Below are positions 50,145-58,579 of a DNA stretch of 64,000 nucleotides, in pieces (within the stretch, counting starts at the first letter, position 1; the number at the start of each line of letters is the position of its first letter). The notes under the pieces are model-generated. The model was not told the DNA's origin and made no database searches. It saw nothing but the letters and a program-made list of their open reading frames with translations. The DNA is taken from positions 22,761-86,760 of the forward strand of contig CAJTSQ010000001.1 in the NCBI GenBank assembly GCA_910578735.1, written 5' to 3'. The DNA comes from an uncultured Oscillospiraceae bacterium. GTDB taxonomy: Bacteria; Bacillota; Clostridia; Oscillospirales; Oscillospiraceae. A program made the translations under genes and the position numbers.

Positions 50145-51059
50145 ATGGCTAAACTTGTCGAGTGTATCCCTAACTTCAGTTGCAGCAAGGAGAAGGACGA
50201 GGCCGCCTACAACGCCCTGGTGGAAGTGGCCAACAGCGTGCCCGGCTGCACCCTCTTCGACGCCCAGACCGACGGCAACCACAACCGCTGCGTGTTCACC
50301 CTGATCGGCTCCCTCGAGGCCATCGAGGAGGTCGCCTTCCAGTTGACCAAAAAGGCCGCCGAGGTCATCGATATGACCAAGCATGTGGGCGAGCACTCCC
50401 GCATGGGCGCCACCGACGTGATCCCCTTCGTACCCCAGTCCAAAGACGTCACCGTGGAGGAGTGCGTGGCGCTTTCCAAGCGTCTGGGCCAGCGTATCTG
50501 GGACGAGCTGAAGATTCCCTCCTTCCTCTATGAAGACTCCGCCTCCGCCCCCCACCGCCGCAACCTGGCCGCCTGCCGCAAGGGTCAGTTCGAGGGTATG
50601 CCTGAGAAGCTGCTCCAGGACGAGTGGGCCCCCGACTTCGGTGAGCGGAAAATTCACCCCACCGCCGGCATCACCGCCATCGGCGCCCGTATGCCCCTGG
50701 TGGCTTTCAATGTGAACCTGGCCACCTCCGATGTAGAGGTCGCCAAGAAGATCGCCAAGGTCATCCGCGGCTCCTCCGGCGGCTTCCGCAGCTGCAAGGC
50801 CATGGGCTTTATGATGGAGGACCGGGGCATCGCCCAGGTGTCCATGAACATGGTCAACTATGAGGATACCCCCCTGTATGTGGTCTATGAGCAGATCAGG
50901 GCCCTGGCCGAGCGCTACGGCACCTACATCCTGGACAGCGAGATCGTGGGCCTCACTCCCGCCAAGGCTATGATCGACTGCGCCGAGTTCTATCTCAAGG
51001 CCCGTGACTTCGACTGCCACAACCAGATCATGGAGTATCACCTGCTGGACATGAAGTAA
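50145..51059 (+). CDS. ftcD: Glutamate formimidoyltransferase
   Basis: Moves the formimino group of N-formimino-L-glutamate to tetrahydrofolate, giving glutamate and 5-formimino-THF. 304 residues, the stand-alone transferase without fused cyclodeaminase. LVECIPNFSCSKEKD at the start, QTDGNHNRCVFTLIG, KHVGEHSRMGATDVIPF with the conserved histidine region, and GARMPLVAFNVNLATSDV. GGAGGAAATCACAA before the ATG. First gene after its promoter; fchA follows at 64 bases. Confidence 0.95.
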   Translation: MAKLVECIPNFSCSKEKDEAAYNALVEVANSVPGCTLFDAQTDGNHNRCVFTLIGSLEAIEEVAFQLTKKAAEVIDMTKHVGEHSRMGATDVIPFVPQSKDVTVEECVALSKRLGQRIWDELKIPSFLYEDSASAPHRRNLAACRKGQFEGMPEKLLQDEWAPDFGERKIHPTAGITAIGARMPLVAFNVNLATSDVEVAKKIAKVIRGSSGGFRSCKAMGFMMEDRGIAQVSMNMVNYEDTPLYVVYEQIRALAERYGTYILDSEIVGLTPAKAMIDCAEFYLKARDFDCHNQIMEYHLLDMK

Positions 51060-51123
51060 TTGCCCTGTGCGGGGCGGGTATTATCCGCCCCTACAAAAAA
51101 CAACAGATTAGGAGAAAAAAGCT

Positions 51124-51750
51124 ATGAAATTGGCCGAACTGAAAACCGCCGAGTTTGTTGACCTGCTGGCCTCCGACGCCCCCGCCCCCGGCGGCGGGTC
51201 TGCCGCCGCTCTGGAGGGCGCTCTGGGCGCCGCTCTCACCGCCATGGTGTGTTCCCTGACCATCGGCAAGAAGAAGTACGCCGAGTTTGAGGAGACAGCT
51301 AAGGCCGCTCAGGCCAAGGCCACCGACCTGAAGGCCCGCTTCGTGGACGTGATGGACCGGGACACCGAGGCCTTCAACGTGGTCAGCGCCGCCTTCGGCA
51401 TGCCCAAGGCCACCGACGAGGAGAAGGCCGCCCGCTCCGCCGCCATTCAGAAGGGGCTGGAGGGCTGTACCAAGACTCCCTTTGAGATGATGGAGCTGGC
51501 TGTTGAGACGCTGGAGCTCACCGCCTCCATCCTGGGCAAGAGCAACGACAGCGCCGCCAGCGACCTGGGCGTGTCCGCCCTGTCCCTGCGGGCCGCCATT
51601 CAGGGCGCGTGGCTCAATGTGCTCATCAACATCGGCAGCCTGAAGAACAAGGAGCTGGCCGAGGATTACCGCGCCAAGGGCGAGGCCCTGCTGGCCAAGG
51701 CCCTGCCCCTGGCCGATGAGATCTACAACACCGTAGTTAAAGCAATGTAA
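51124..51750 (+). CDS. fchA: Formiminotetrahydrofolate cyclodeaminase
   Basis: Converts 5-formimino-THF to 5,10-methenyl-THF and ammonia. 208 residues, all-helical cyclodeaminase. FVDLLASDAPAPGGGSAAAL near 11-30 is the folate-binding glycine-rich motif; VMDRDTEAFN near 76, and SNDSAASDLGVSALSLRAAI near 140. ATG after AGGAGAAAAAAGCT. The 51051-51123 gap holds a half-copy of the GTAGGG palindrome. Confidence 0.94.
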   Translation: MKLAELKTAEFVDLLASDAPAPGGGSAAALEGALGAALTAMVCSLTIGKKKYAEFEETAKAAQAKATDLKARFVDVMDRDTEAFNVVSAAFGMPKATDEEKAARSAAIQKGLEGCTKTPFEMMELAVETLELTASILGKSNDSAASDLGVSALSLRAAIQGAWLNVLINIGSLKNKELAEDYRAKGEALLAKALPLADEIYNTVVKAM

Positions 51751-51764
51751 CAAAATAAGTACCT

Positions 51765-51858
51765 GGTCAGAGTAGGTTCAGCGCGTCAAGTGCCCCCGGA
51801 TGGGAAGTTGCCGGTGGACGAAGGGCTCCGCCCGCGTTGCTGTATCGCATCCGCTGCC
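51765..51858 (+). ncRNA. Tetrahydrofolate riboswitch
   Basis: Matches the THF (folT) riboswitch pattern I know: AGAGTAG, then GCGCGTCAAGTG, GATGGGAAGT, GACGAAGGGC, GCCCGCG and GCATCCGCT in the right order and spacing. P1 forms from GG(T)CAG at 51765-51770 and CTGCC at 51854-51858. Placed directly before a folate-type ECF transporter gene, the usual target. A covariance-model search would settle it. Confidence 0.88.
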
Positions 51859-51867
51859 ATGGGGGAG

Positions 51868-51906
51868 TATGCTCCTTTCATGGCAACACGCCATGAAAGG
51901 AGCATA
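51868..51906 (+). promoter_or_regulatory. Shine-Dalgarno sequestering hairpin of the THF riboswitch
   Basis: ATGCTCCTTTCATGGC (51869-51884) pairs perfectly with GCCATGAAAGGAGCAT (51890-51905), plus one outer pair. The 3' arm contains the AAAGGAG of the next gene. The 5' arm could instead pair with GCCATG and GGGAG at 51856-51867, which overlaps the P1 strand, so folate binding should favour the closed form. Confidence 0.85.
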
Positions 51907-51909
51907 TTT

Positions 51910-52494
51910 ATGTTTGTAAAAAAATTTGACGTCAAGCTCATGTGCCAGCTGGCTCTGCTGGTAGCCCTGTATTATCTGCTGTCCATTACGCTGGTCATCC
52001 ACACCGGAAACTTTAAGCTCACCTTTATTTCTCTCCCCGTGATTGCCGCCGCCCTGCTCTATGGACCGGGTGCGGGCTTTACCGTGGCCCTGCTGGGAGA
52101 GTTTCTGGCCCAGATGAGCGGCCCCTTCGGCCTGGCTCCCAACACGGTGCTGTGGCTCATTCCCCCTGCGGTCAACGGCCTGCTGGTGGGACTGGCAGCC
52201 TTCGTCATGTGGCGGAAGGGACGGCCTCTGGAGCGCCGGCCCGTGGCCTGCTACGCCGCATGTATAGTATGCGCGGTGCTGACCAGCGGCGTAAACACTC
52301 TGGTGCTGTGGGCGGACAGTCTGCTGTATGGCTACTACAATTTCGCGTTTATCTTCGGCAGCGCCTTGCTGCGCCTGGGCAAGGATCTGATTGTCGCCGC
52401 TATTGTCACCACAATCGCCATTCCGCTGGTACACACACTTCGCCGGAGCGGACTGGTCGCCCCGGCGGGAAATTTTGACCGACAGGCCCAATAG
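51910..52494 (+). CDS. folT: Folate-type ECF transporter S component
   Basis: 194-residue integral membrane substrate-binding subunit of an energy-coupling factor transporter. Five to six helices; FKLTFISLPVIAAALLYGPG near 36-55 and GFTVALLGEFLAQ near 57-69 are typical of the folate group. It would need the shared EcfT-EcfA module, which is encoded elsewhere. The THF riboswitch in front supports folate as substrate. ATG seven bases after AAAGGAG in the sequestering hairpin. Its position between fchA and hutD ties folate uptake to histidine catabolism. Confidence 0.88.
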   Translation: MFVKKFDVKLMCQLALLVALYYLLSITLVIHTGNFKLTFISLPVIAAALLYGPGAGFTVALLGEFLAQMSGPFGLAPNTVLWLIPPAVNGLLVGLAAFVMWRKGRPLERRPVACYAACIVCAVLTSGVNTLVLWADSLLYGYYNFAFIFGSALLRLGKDLIVAAIVTTIAIPLVHTLRRSGLVAPAGNFDRQAQ

Positions 52495-52509
52495 AAAGGA
52501 AGGCTCTTT

Positions 52510-53076
52510 ATGGAATGGACTCTTCTGCGCCGGGAGGACTATGTAACCACCAGCTGGTCCGGCGGGACCACCACCCAGCTGGCCATCGCTCCGGAGGGGG
52601 CAGTCTATGCGGACCGGGATTTTCTCTGGCGGCTCAGCTCTGCCACCGTGGAGCTGGACCACTCCGACTTCACTCCTCTGCCCGACTACCACCGCTTCCT
52701 GGCGGTGCTGGAGGGGGAGATCAAGCTGAAAATCAACGGGGACCAGCCCTTCCCTCTGGCCCCTGGCCGGGTGGTGGAGTTTGACGGCGGCGTGCCCGTG
52801 GAAAGCTGGGGGCAGTGCGTGGACTTCAACCTGATGGTCCGCAAGGGCCAGGGTCAGGGCGCGGTGAGCGCTCTCACTGGCAACTGTGAGACCAACTGGC
52901 TCACCGGACCGGGGGATCTGGCGGTCTACTGCGCCTCCGGAACGGTCCGCCTGCCCGACTTCGGGGTGGAGGCCAAGGCCGGACAGCTTCTGCTGGGCCT
53001 GGGCGCTCCGGACGGGCCGGTCAAGGTGATCTGTGAGGCGGGGTCCGCCATGCTGGCCAGCGTCAAGGGGGTATGA
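52510..53076 (+). CDS. hutD: HutD family protein
   Basis: 188-residue HutD/Ves protein, a double cupin-like fold. LLRREDYVTTSWSGGTTTQL, then FLWRLSSATVELDHSDFTPL, HRFLAVLEGEIKLKING, and VDFNLMVRKGQG. In Pseudomonas HutD lies in hut operons and has been proposed to limit hut expression by binding an intermediate; not proven. Here it is between folT and folC. AAGGAAGGCTCTTT before ATG. Start and end abut neighbours closely (15 and 3 bases), consistent with one transcript. Confidence 0.9.
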   Translation: MEWTLLRREDYVTTSWSGGTTTQLAIAPEGAVYADRDFLWRLSSATVELDHSDFTPLPDYHRFLAVLEGEIKLKINGDQPFPLAPGRVVEFDGGVPVESWGQCVDFNLMVRKGQGQGAVSALTGNCETNWLTGPGDLAVYCASGTVRLPDFGVEAKAGQLLLGLGAPDGPVKVICEAGSAMLASVKGV

Positions 53077-53079
53077 CCG

Positions 53080-54342
53080 ATGACCGGACAGGAGGCTGTT
53101 GATCTCATCCACCGGGAGGCCTGGACCGGCCGCAAGCCCGGCCTGGGCCGGACACTGGAGCTGCTGGAAAAGGTGGGCAATCCCCACCAGAAGCTGAAAT
53201 ACGTCCACATCACCGGTACTAACGGCAAAGGTTCCACCGCCGCTATGATTGCCTCTGTGCTGGCGGCGGCGGGATACCGGACGGGGTTGTCCACCTCCCC
53301 CCACCTGTGGCGGTTCCATGAGCGGTTCCAGGTGAACGGGGAACCTATCCCCGACGAGGCCTTGGGCCGCATCGCGGAGCAGGTCATCAAAGCCGGAAAG
53401 GGGATGGCCGACCCGGCCACCGAATTCGAGCTGATGACCGCGGTGGGATTCCTGTACTTTTTGGAGGCACGGTGCGACATTGTGGTGCTGGAGGTGGGGC
53501 TGGGCGGACGGCTGGACTCCACCAACGTGATCCCCACCCCCGAGGCGGCGGTCATCACCAACATCGGACTGGAGCACACCGCCGAGTTGGGGAACACCCT
53601 GAGGGAGATCGCCGCAGAAAAGTCTGGCATTATCAAGGCGGGGGGCCATGTGGTCCTCTACAGCCAGAGCTTTGAGGTGTATGGTACGGTGGATCACGTC
53701 TGCCATATGCAGCACGCCGCGCTGGCGATGACTGTTAAGCCAGAGGTGCTGTCCTCCGGCTTGGAGGGCCAGACCTTTACTTATCGGGGCAAGGGGCCCT
53801 ACTCCATCCCCCTGCTGGGGGAGCATCAGCTCTATAACGCCGCCACAGCGCTGGAGACGCTGCGGGTTCTCAGCCAGAAGGGCTGGGAGATTTCGGAGGA
53901 GGCCGTTGCGGAGGGGCTGTCCAAAACGGTCTGGCCCGCCCGGCTGGAGCTGGTCCGGCGCAGTCCTGATGTAATCCTGGACGGCGGCCACAATCCTCAG
54001 TGCATGGAGGCCCTGGGCCGGGCCCTGCGGGAGTTGTACCCCGGGAAAAAGCTGATCTTCCTCACCGGCGTGCTGGCCGACAAGGACTATCCCACCATGA
54101 TGGGGGAGATCCTGCCCCTGGCGAGGGAGTTTTACACCATCACTCCGGACAGCGACCGGGCCATGTCTGCAGTCGAGCTGGCGGCGTACCTGGAGGGCCT
54201 GGGCGCGAAGGCTTTCCCCTGCGGCACTACCCGGGATGGTGTGGACCGGGCCCTGGCTGCGGCGGGACCGGAGGACGTGGTGTGCGCCTGCGGGTCGCTG
54301 TATATGATCGGCGAGGTGCGGCACCTGTTGGGACTGTGCTGA
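53080..54342 (+). CDS. folC: Folylpolyglutamate synthase
   Basis: Mur-ligase-family enzyme that adds glutamates to folates, retaining them in the cell; many bacterial members also make dihydrofolate. 420 residues. ATP loop HITGTNGKGSTAAMI near 47-60, TSPHLWRFHERFQVNG near 70-86, EVGLGGRLDSTNV near 140-152, and ILDGGHNPQCMEAL near 303. Starts three bases after hutD; in a cluster where a folate-dependent pathway produces glutamate, the co-substrate. Confidence 0.95.
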   Translation: MTGQEAVDLIHREAWTGRKPGLGRTLELLEKVGNPHQKLKYVHITGTNGKGSTAAMIASVLAAAGYRTGLSTSPHLWRFHERFQVNGEPIPDEALGRIAEQVIKAGKGMADPATEFELMTAVGFLYFLEARCDIVVLEVGLGGRLDSTNVIPTPEAAVITNIGLEHTAELGNTLREIAAEKSGIIKAGGHVVLYSQSFEVYGTVDHVCHMQHAALAMTVKPEVLSSGLEGQTFTYRGKGPYSIPLLGEHQLYNAATALETLRVLSQKGWEISEEAVAEGLSKTVWPARLELVRRSPDVILDGGHNPQCMEALGRALRELYPGKKLIFLTGVLADKDYPTMMGEILPLAREFYTITPDSDRAMSAVELAAYLEGLGAKAFPCGTTRDGVDRALAAAGPEDVVCACGSLYMIGEVRHLLGLC

Positions 54343-54367
54343 TTTGAAAGAGAAAGGCAGACCGATT

Positions 54368-55171
54368 ATGTTGAGTCCAGCGGAATTTGTCAATTTCTAC
54401 GCCCAGGTGGGGGCCAAAAAGTGCGCCAACAGCACCCAAAAGCTGTATCTGTCGGCGGTGCTGGCCGGGTTCCTCATCGGCTCAGGCGCGGTGGTGGCCA
54501 ACACGGCGGGCCATCTGCTCACCAACGCTGGGCTGTCCCGGGTGGTATGCGGCCTGTTGTTCCCCTTCGGGCTCATCATCGTCATCATCACCGGGGCGGA
54601 GCTGTTTACCGGCAACTGCCTCATCACCATCACCCTGCTGGAGAAGAAGTCCGCCCTGGCCGGCATGGTGCGCAACCTGGTGATTGTCTACATCGGCAAC
54701 CTGCTGGGGGCGGTGATTCTGGCCTCCGCCATTGTGTACTGCGGCCAGCTGGACCTGTCCGGCGGGGCCCTGGCGGTCCACACCATCCGCACCGCCGCCG
54801 CCAAGTGCGCCATCCCCTTCGGCAGGGCGGTGGTGCTGGGCATCCTGTGCAACGTACTGGTGTGCGCCGGGGTGATGTGTTCCCTGTGCGGCAAGAGCCT
54901 GGCCGGCCGGGCCATCGGGGCCTTCGTGCCGGTGAGCTTCTTCGTCATCGGCGGCTTTGAGCACTGTGTGGCCAACATGTATTACATCCCCGCCGGCCTG
55001 CTGGCGGCCGGGGTCCCCCAATACGCCCAGCTGGCCCAGGAGGCGGGGGTCAACCTGTCCGCCCTGACCCTGGGCGGGTTCTTCGCCAACCTGGTCCCTG
55101 TCACCATCGGAAACATCATCGGCGGCTGCGGCTTCGGAGCCCTGATCTGGTCCTGCCACAGGACAAACTGA
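54368..55171 (+). CDS. Formate/nitrite transporter family channel
   Basis: 267-residue FNT channel with six helices. LSAVLAGFLIGSGAVVANTAGH near 28-48, then GAELFTGNCLI near 79-89 (the conserved loop), GNLLGAV near 115, PVSFFVIGGFEHCVANMYYIP near 186-205 with the central conserved histidine, and NLVPVTIGNIIGGCGFGA near the end. FNT proteins pass formate, nitrite or hydrosulfide. Next to ftcD-fchA, formate export is the likely job, since methenyl-THF can be converted to formate with ATP gain. AAAGG lies upstream of the ATG. Confidence 0.92.
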   Translation: MLSPAEFVNFYAQVGAKKCANSTQKLYLSAVLAGFLIGSGAVVANTAGHLLTNAGLSRVVCGLLFPFGLIIVIITGAELFTGNCLITITLLEKKSALAGMVRNLVIVYIGNLLGAVILASAIVYCGQLDLSGGALAVHTIRTAAAKCAIPFGRAVVLGILCNVLVCAGVMCSLCGKSLAGRAIGAFVPVSFFVIGGFEHCVANMYYIPAGLLAAGVPQYAQLAQEAGVNLSALTLGGFFANLVPVTIGNIIGGCGFGALIWSCHRTN

Positions 55172-55179
55172 GCCAAACA

Positions 55180-55207
55180 GGGCCCGCCTCCATGGCGGGC
55201 CCTTCTC
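55180..55207 (+). terminator. Terminator of the ftcD-to-FNT transcript
   Basis: GGGCCCGCC, loop, GGCGGGCCC, then TTCTCT. Confidence 0.82.
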
Positions 55208-55263
55208 TATGGAAAAACGCCGAAAAAGCCTGGGGAGCGCACTGGGAGGGCAGATGTTAACAT

Positions 55264-55299
55264 CCGTTGCTTGCGGCAACGGGCGGTCTCTGCTACAAT
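55264..55299 (+). promoter_or_regulatory. Promoter with overlapping dyad
   Basis: TTGCGG (55271-55276), 17 bases, TACAAT (55294-55299). CCGTTG (55264) and CAACGG (55276-55281) form a dyad over the -35 element, a possible autoregulatory site for the next gene. Confidence 0.55.
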
Positions 55300-55334
55300 C
55301 GGGGCAGCGCCGGAAGGAAAGGTGGTTATCCCGA

Positions 55335-55844
55335 GTGTTAAGTGAAAACATAAGAGCAATCCGAAAGGCAAAGGGGCTCTCCCAGGAGGAGCTCGCTGCC
55401 AAGCTGAATGTGGTACGGCAGACCATTTCAAAGTGGGAGCAAGGCCTGTCGGTCCCCGACTCCGACCTGCTGATTGCCATTGCGCAGGCACTGGAAACCC
55501 CGGTCAGCACGCTGCTTGGAGAAACCGTGACAGAGCCGGAGGCGGACGACCTGGCCGCAATCGCCCAAAAGCTGGAGCGGATCAACGTGCAGCTTGCCCG
55601 GCAGAAGGCCCAGAGAAGAAAGCTGCTCCATTGGCTGTGTTTTTCCCTGTGTGCAGCCATTGTGGCGGCCGCCGCGGTTTTATACGCATTTCCCAGCCCC
55701 TACCTGGACTGGGATTACAGCGCCCCGGAGACCGCCGTGATAGGCGTGGCGTTTCACGCGTGCGAATGGCTGTTTGTCCGGCTGGCCCCCATTGCCCTGA
55801 TCGGAGCCGCCGCCGGATACTTCCTGACACGGAAGAAGGCGTAA
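55335..55844 (+). CDS. Cro/CI (XRE) regulator with membrane tail
   Basis: 169 residues: a helix-turn-helix domain (about 1-66, ENIRAIRKAKGLSQEELAAK, LNVVRQTISKWEQGLSVPD, LLIAIAQALETPVSTLLGE), a coiled linker (about 75-100), then two transmembrane helices (about 103-125 and 145-165) ending RKKA. This DNA-binding plus two-helix build is common in Firmicutes, often beside a transport system it controls; none is adjacent here. GTG start, preceded by GGAAAGGTGG. Confidence 0.82.
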   Translation: MLSENIRAIRKAKGLSQEELAAKLNVVRQTISKWEQGLSVPDSDLLIAIAQALETPVSTLLGETVTEPEADDLAAIAQKLERINVQLARQKAQRRKLLHWLCFSLCAAIVAAAAVLYAFPSPYLDWDYSAPETAVIGVAFHACEWLFVRLAPIALIGAAAGYFLTRKKA

Positions 55845-55850
55845 CCGGAA

Positions 55851-55886
55851 AAGCAAGGCAGACCGTACGGTCTGCCTTGCTTTTTT
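55851..55886. terminator. Bidirectional terminator
   Basis: AAGCAAGGCAGACC and GGTCTGCCTTGCTT form a near-perfect palindrome, with TTTTTT on the plus side; lies between the regulator and convergent glgP. Confidence 0.9.
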
Positions 55887-55892
55887 ATATGC

Positions 55893-58337
55893 TTACTTCC
55901 GGGTGGGCACATGCCAGATTTCCCGGGCGTAGTCCTGGATGGAGCGGTCGGCGGCAAAGATGCCCGACCGGGCGATGTTGATGAGTGACATCTGATTCCA
56001 GTGCCGCTGGTCGCCGTAGGCCTGCGCCGCGCGCTGGTGGGCAGCACAGTAGCTGTCGAAATCCGCCAGCAGCATATACTCATCGGCCAGGCCGCCCCCG
56101 GCGCCGAAGAGCAGACGGTTGGTCAGGTCGCTGTAGGTGATCCCGTCGCCAAAGCCGGTGGAAATCTGGTCGATCACCCGCTTCACAGCCTGGTTGTGGA
56201 GATAGACGTCGTGGGAGCGGTAGCCCTCCCGCTTGCGTTGGTTCACCTGGTCGGTGGTCAGACCGAAGAGGAAGATATTCTCGTCCCCCAGCTGCTGGTG
56301 CATCTCCACATTGGCCCCGTCCAGGGTGCCGATGGTGAGGGCGCCGTTCATCATGAATTTCATGTTGCCGGTACCGCTGGCCTCCTTGCCGGCGGTGGAG
56401 ATCTGTTCGCTGATCTCGGAGGCGGGCATCAGCTTCTCCGCCAGGGAGACCCGGTAATTCTCCAGGAAGACTACCTGCAGCTTGTCCTTGCAGATGGGGT
56501 CCTTGGCGATCTGGTCGGCCAGGGAGTTGATAAGCTGAATGATCTCCTTGGCCACGTGGTAGCCGGGGGCCGCCTTGGCGCCGAAGAGGTAGGTCTGGGG
56601 GGTAAACTCCATGTTGGGGTTATCCCGCAGCTGGTTGTACAGGTGGACGATATGCAGCACGTTGAGCAGCTGCCGCTTATACTCGTGGAGACGCTTTACC
56701 TGCACGTCAAAAATGGCGTCGGTGTTCAAAATCATGCCGGATTCCCGAGAGACCCAGGCGGCAAAGCGGCGCTTGTTCTCCGCCTTGATCTCCCCCAGCC
56801 GCTGGAGAACGGCATCATCGTCCTTCGCCTTCTCAAAGTCCTGCAGGGCCTCCGGGTGGAGCAGATAGCGATCCCCGCCGGCGCACTCCCGGATGAGGGC
56901 ATCCAGCTTGGGGTTGATCTGGGACAGCCAGCGGCGGTGGTCGATGCCGTTGGTCACATTCTTGAACTTGCCGGGATCGGCCTGGTAGGCATCCCGGAAG
57001 ACCTCCCGCTTCAAAATATCGGAGTGGAGGGCGGACACCCCGTTGATGGCCTGGCAGGCGCAGACGCACAGATTGGCCATGCGCACCTCGTTGCCCCAGA
57101 TGATGGCCATGTGGGCGATTTTGCCGGTGTCGCCGCCGTAGCGGCGCTCCAGCTCCCGCTGGTAGCGGGCGGCAATCTCCTTCAAGATCTGCCAGATACG
57201 GGGCAGAAGGGTCTCGATCAGGTCCTGAGGCCAGCGCTCCAGAGCCTCGGCCAGGACGGTGTGGTTGGTGTAGCACACTGAATCGGTGACAATGTGCCAG
57301 GCCTCATCCCAGCCGTAGCCCTCCGTATCCAGCAGAATGCGCATCAGCTCAGGAATCACCAGGGTGGGGTGGGTATCATTGATCTGGATGACATGCTTCC
57401 GGGGGAAGTTGCGCAGCGTGCCGTACTGGGCCTTGTGCTGGCGGACAATGGACTGGATGGTGGCGGAAACAAAGAAGTACTGCTGCTTCAAACGCAGGGA
57501 CTTGCCCTCGTAGTGGTTGTCATCAGGGTAGAGCACCTTGGCGATCACCTCGGCCATGGCCTGCTGCTCCACCGCCTTCAGGTACTCGCCCCGGGAGTAC
57601 AGGGACATATCCACAGGCAGGGGGCTCTTGGCGTCCCATAGGCGAAGGGTGTTGGTGTGTTTGGTCTGGTAGCCGGAAATTTTCATATCCCGGGGGATGG
57701 CCAGCACAGCGGTGTAGCCTACATGCTCAGGGTGGTTGGTACCGTTTTCCCAGCGGTCCTCAATCCGGCCCCCGAAGCGGACCTCCTCCGCCTCGTCCAT
57801 CTTGGGAATCAGCCAGGCATCGCCCAGGCCCAGCCAGTTGTCGGCCAGCTCCACCTGCTTGCCGCCAATAATTTTCTGCTTGAAAATGCCCAGCTCGTAG
57901 CAGATGGAGTAGCCGGTGGCGGGAATCTCCAGGGTGGTCATGGAGTCCAGGTAGCAGGCAGCCAGGCGGCCCAAACCGCCGTTGCCCAGACCGGCGTCGG
58001 GCTCGGACTCAAACAGGTCGGAGGCGGAAAAACCCATGCCCTCCAAGGCCTCCTTCAGGGTGTCCAGCAACCCCAGGTTGTAGGCGTTCTTCTCCAAAGA
58101 GCGGCCCATAAGGAACTCCAGGGACAGGTAGTGGACCTGCCGCTGCTGCTTCTCCCACACCTGGTTGCTGGTCTCGATCCGGCGGCGGGACATAATGTCC
58201 CGCAGGACTAGGGCGCAGGCCTTAAACATATGGGTATTGGTAGCGGTCTCCACCGTACAGCCAAAATTGCGCTGGAGCTTGCCAGCGATCATCTCTGTAA
58301 GCTGTTCTCTGTTGTATTCCGGGGTATATTCCATCAT
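55893..58337 (-). CDS. glgP: Glycogen/starch/alpha-glucan phosphorylase
   Basis: Releases glucose 1-phosphate from alpha-1,4-glucans; PLP enzyme, 814 residues, normal length for the GT35 family. YLSLEFLMGRSLEKNAYNLG near 57-75, EPDAGLGNGGLGRLAACYLDS, the ITDSVCYTNHTVLAEALE-like stretch, RLHEYKRQLLNVLHIVHLYNQ, and the PLP lysine region EASGTGNMKFMMNGALTIGT. ATG pair after AGGAGGCACTGTT; the first is used. No other glycogen gene is in the window. TTGACG/TAAAAT promoter upstream. Confidence 0.96.
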   Translation of the reverse strand: MMEYTPEYNREQLTEMIAGKLQRNFGCTVETATNTHMFKACALVLRDIMSRRRIETSNQVWEKQQRQVHYLSLEFLMGRSLEKNAYNLGLLDTLKEALEGMGFSASDLFESEPDAGLGNGGLGRLAACYLDSMTTLEIPATGYSICYELGIFKQKIIGGKQVELADNWLGLGDAWLIPKMDEAEEVRFGGRIEDRWENGTNHPEHVGYTAVLAIPRDMKISGYQTKHTNTLRLWDAKSPLPVDMSLYSRGEYLKAVEQQAMAEVIAKVLYPDDNHYEGKSLRLKQQYFFVSATIQSIVRQHKAQYGTLRNFPRKHVIQINDTHPTLVIPELMRILLDTEGYGWDEAWHIVTDSVCYTNHTVLAEALERWPQDLIETLLPRIWQILKEIAARYQRELERRYGGDTGKIAHMAIIWGNEVRMANLCVCACQAINGVSALHSDILKREVFRDAYQADPGKFKNVTNGIDHRRWLSQINPKLDALIRECAGGDRYLLHPEALQDFEKAKDDDAVLQRLGEIKAENKRRFAAWVSRESGMILNTDAIFDVQVKRLHEYKRQLLNVLHIVHLYNQLRDNPNMEFTPQTYLFGAKAAPGYHVAKEIIQLINSLADQIAKDPICKDKLQVVFLENYRVSLAEKLMPASEISEQISTAGKEASGTGNMKFMMNGALTIGTLDGANVEMHQQLGDENIFLFGLTTDQVNQRKREGYRSHDVYLHNQAVKRVIDQISTGFGDGITYSDLTNRLLFGAGGGLADEYMLLADFDSYCAAHQRAAQAYGDQRHWNQMSLINIARSGIFAADRSIQDYAREIWHVPTRK

Positions 58338-58397
58338 AACAGTGCCTCCTGTATGTGTAGTATCAGAAGGAAAGGGCACGCCCTCTCATGCCAGCTT

Positions 58398-58426
58398 ATT
58401 TTAACAGATTTTGAAAGGGCCGTCAA
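58398..58426 (-). promoter_or_regulatory. glgP promoter
   Basis: Minus strand TTGACG, 17 bases, TAAAAT. Confidence 0.78.
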
Positions 58427-58519
58427 CGGCGGGGCCGGTAAAAAAAGAGATTTTTAGGGCTGATGCGAAAATACCGGCATGAACGGCCGGGAAACAACAG
58501 ACAGATCACGGCAAACCGC

Positions 58520-58546
58520 TAAAGTTTTTCACTCAACGGCCGATAT
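58520..58546 (+). promoter_or_regulatory. Sigma-D (sigma-28/FliA) type promoter
   Basis: TAAA, 15 bases, GCCGATAT: an exact match to the motility sigma factor consensus of Firmicutes. It lies about 33 bases before the gene at 58580, and I see no good TTGACA/TATAAT pair in its place. Confidence 0.78.
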
Positions 58547-58579
58547 ATGAAATAAGATTTGTCAAAAGGAGGTGTCGGG

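Noticed and set aside
51778..54393. Open frame of about 870 codons opposite fchA-folT-hutD-folC
   Set aside because: Crosses four genes with clear families and the riboswitch; no support of its own.
56001..57281. Plus-strand open frame opposite glgP
   Set aside because: Antisense shadow; glgP has intact motifs throughout.
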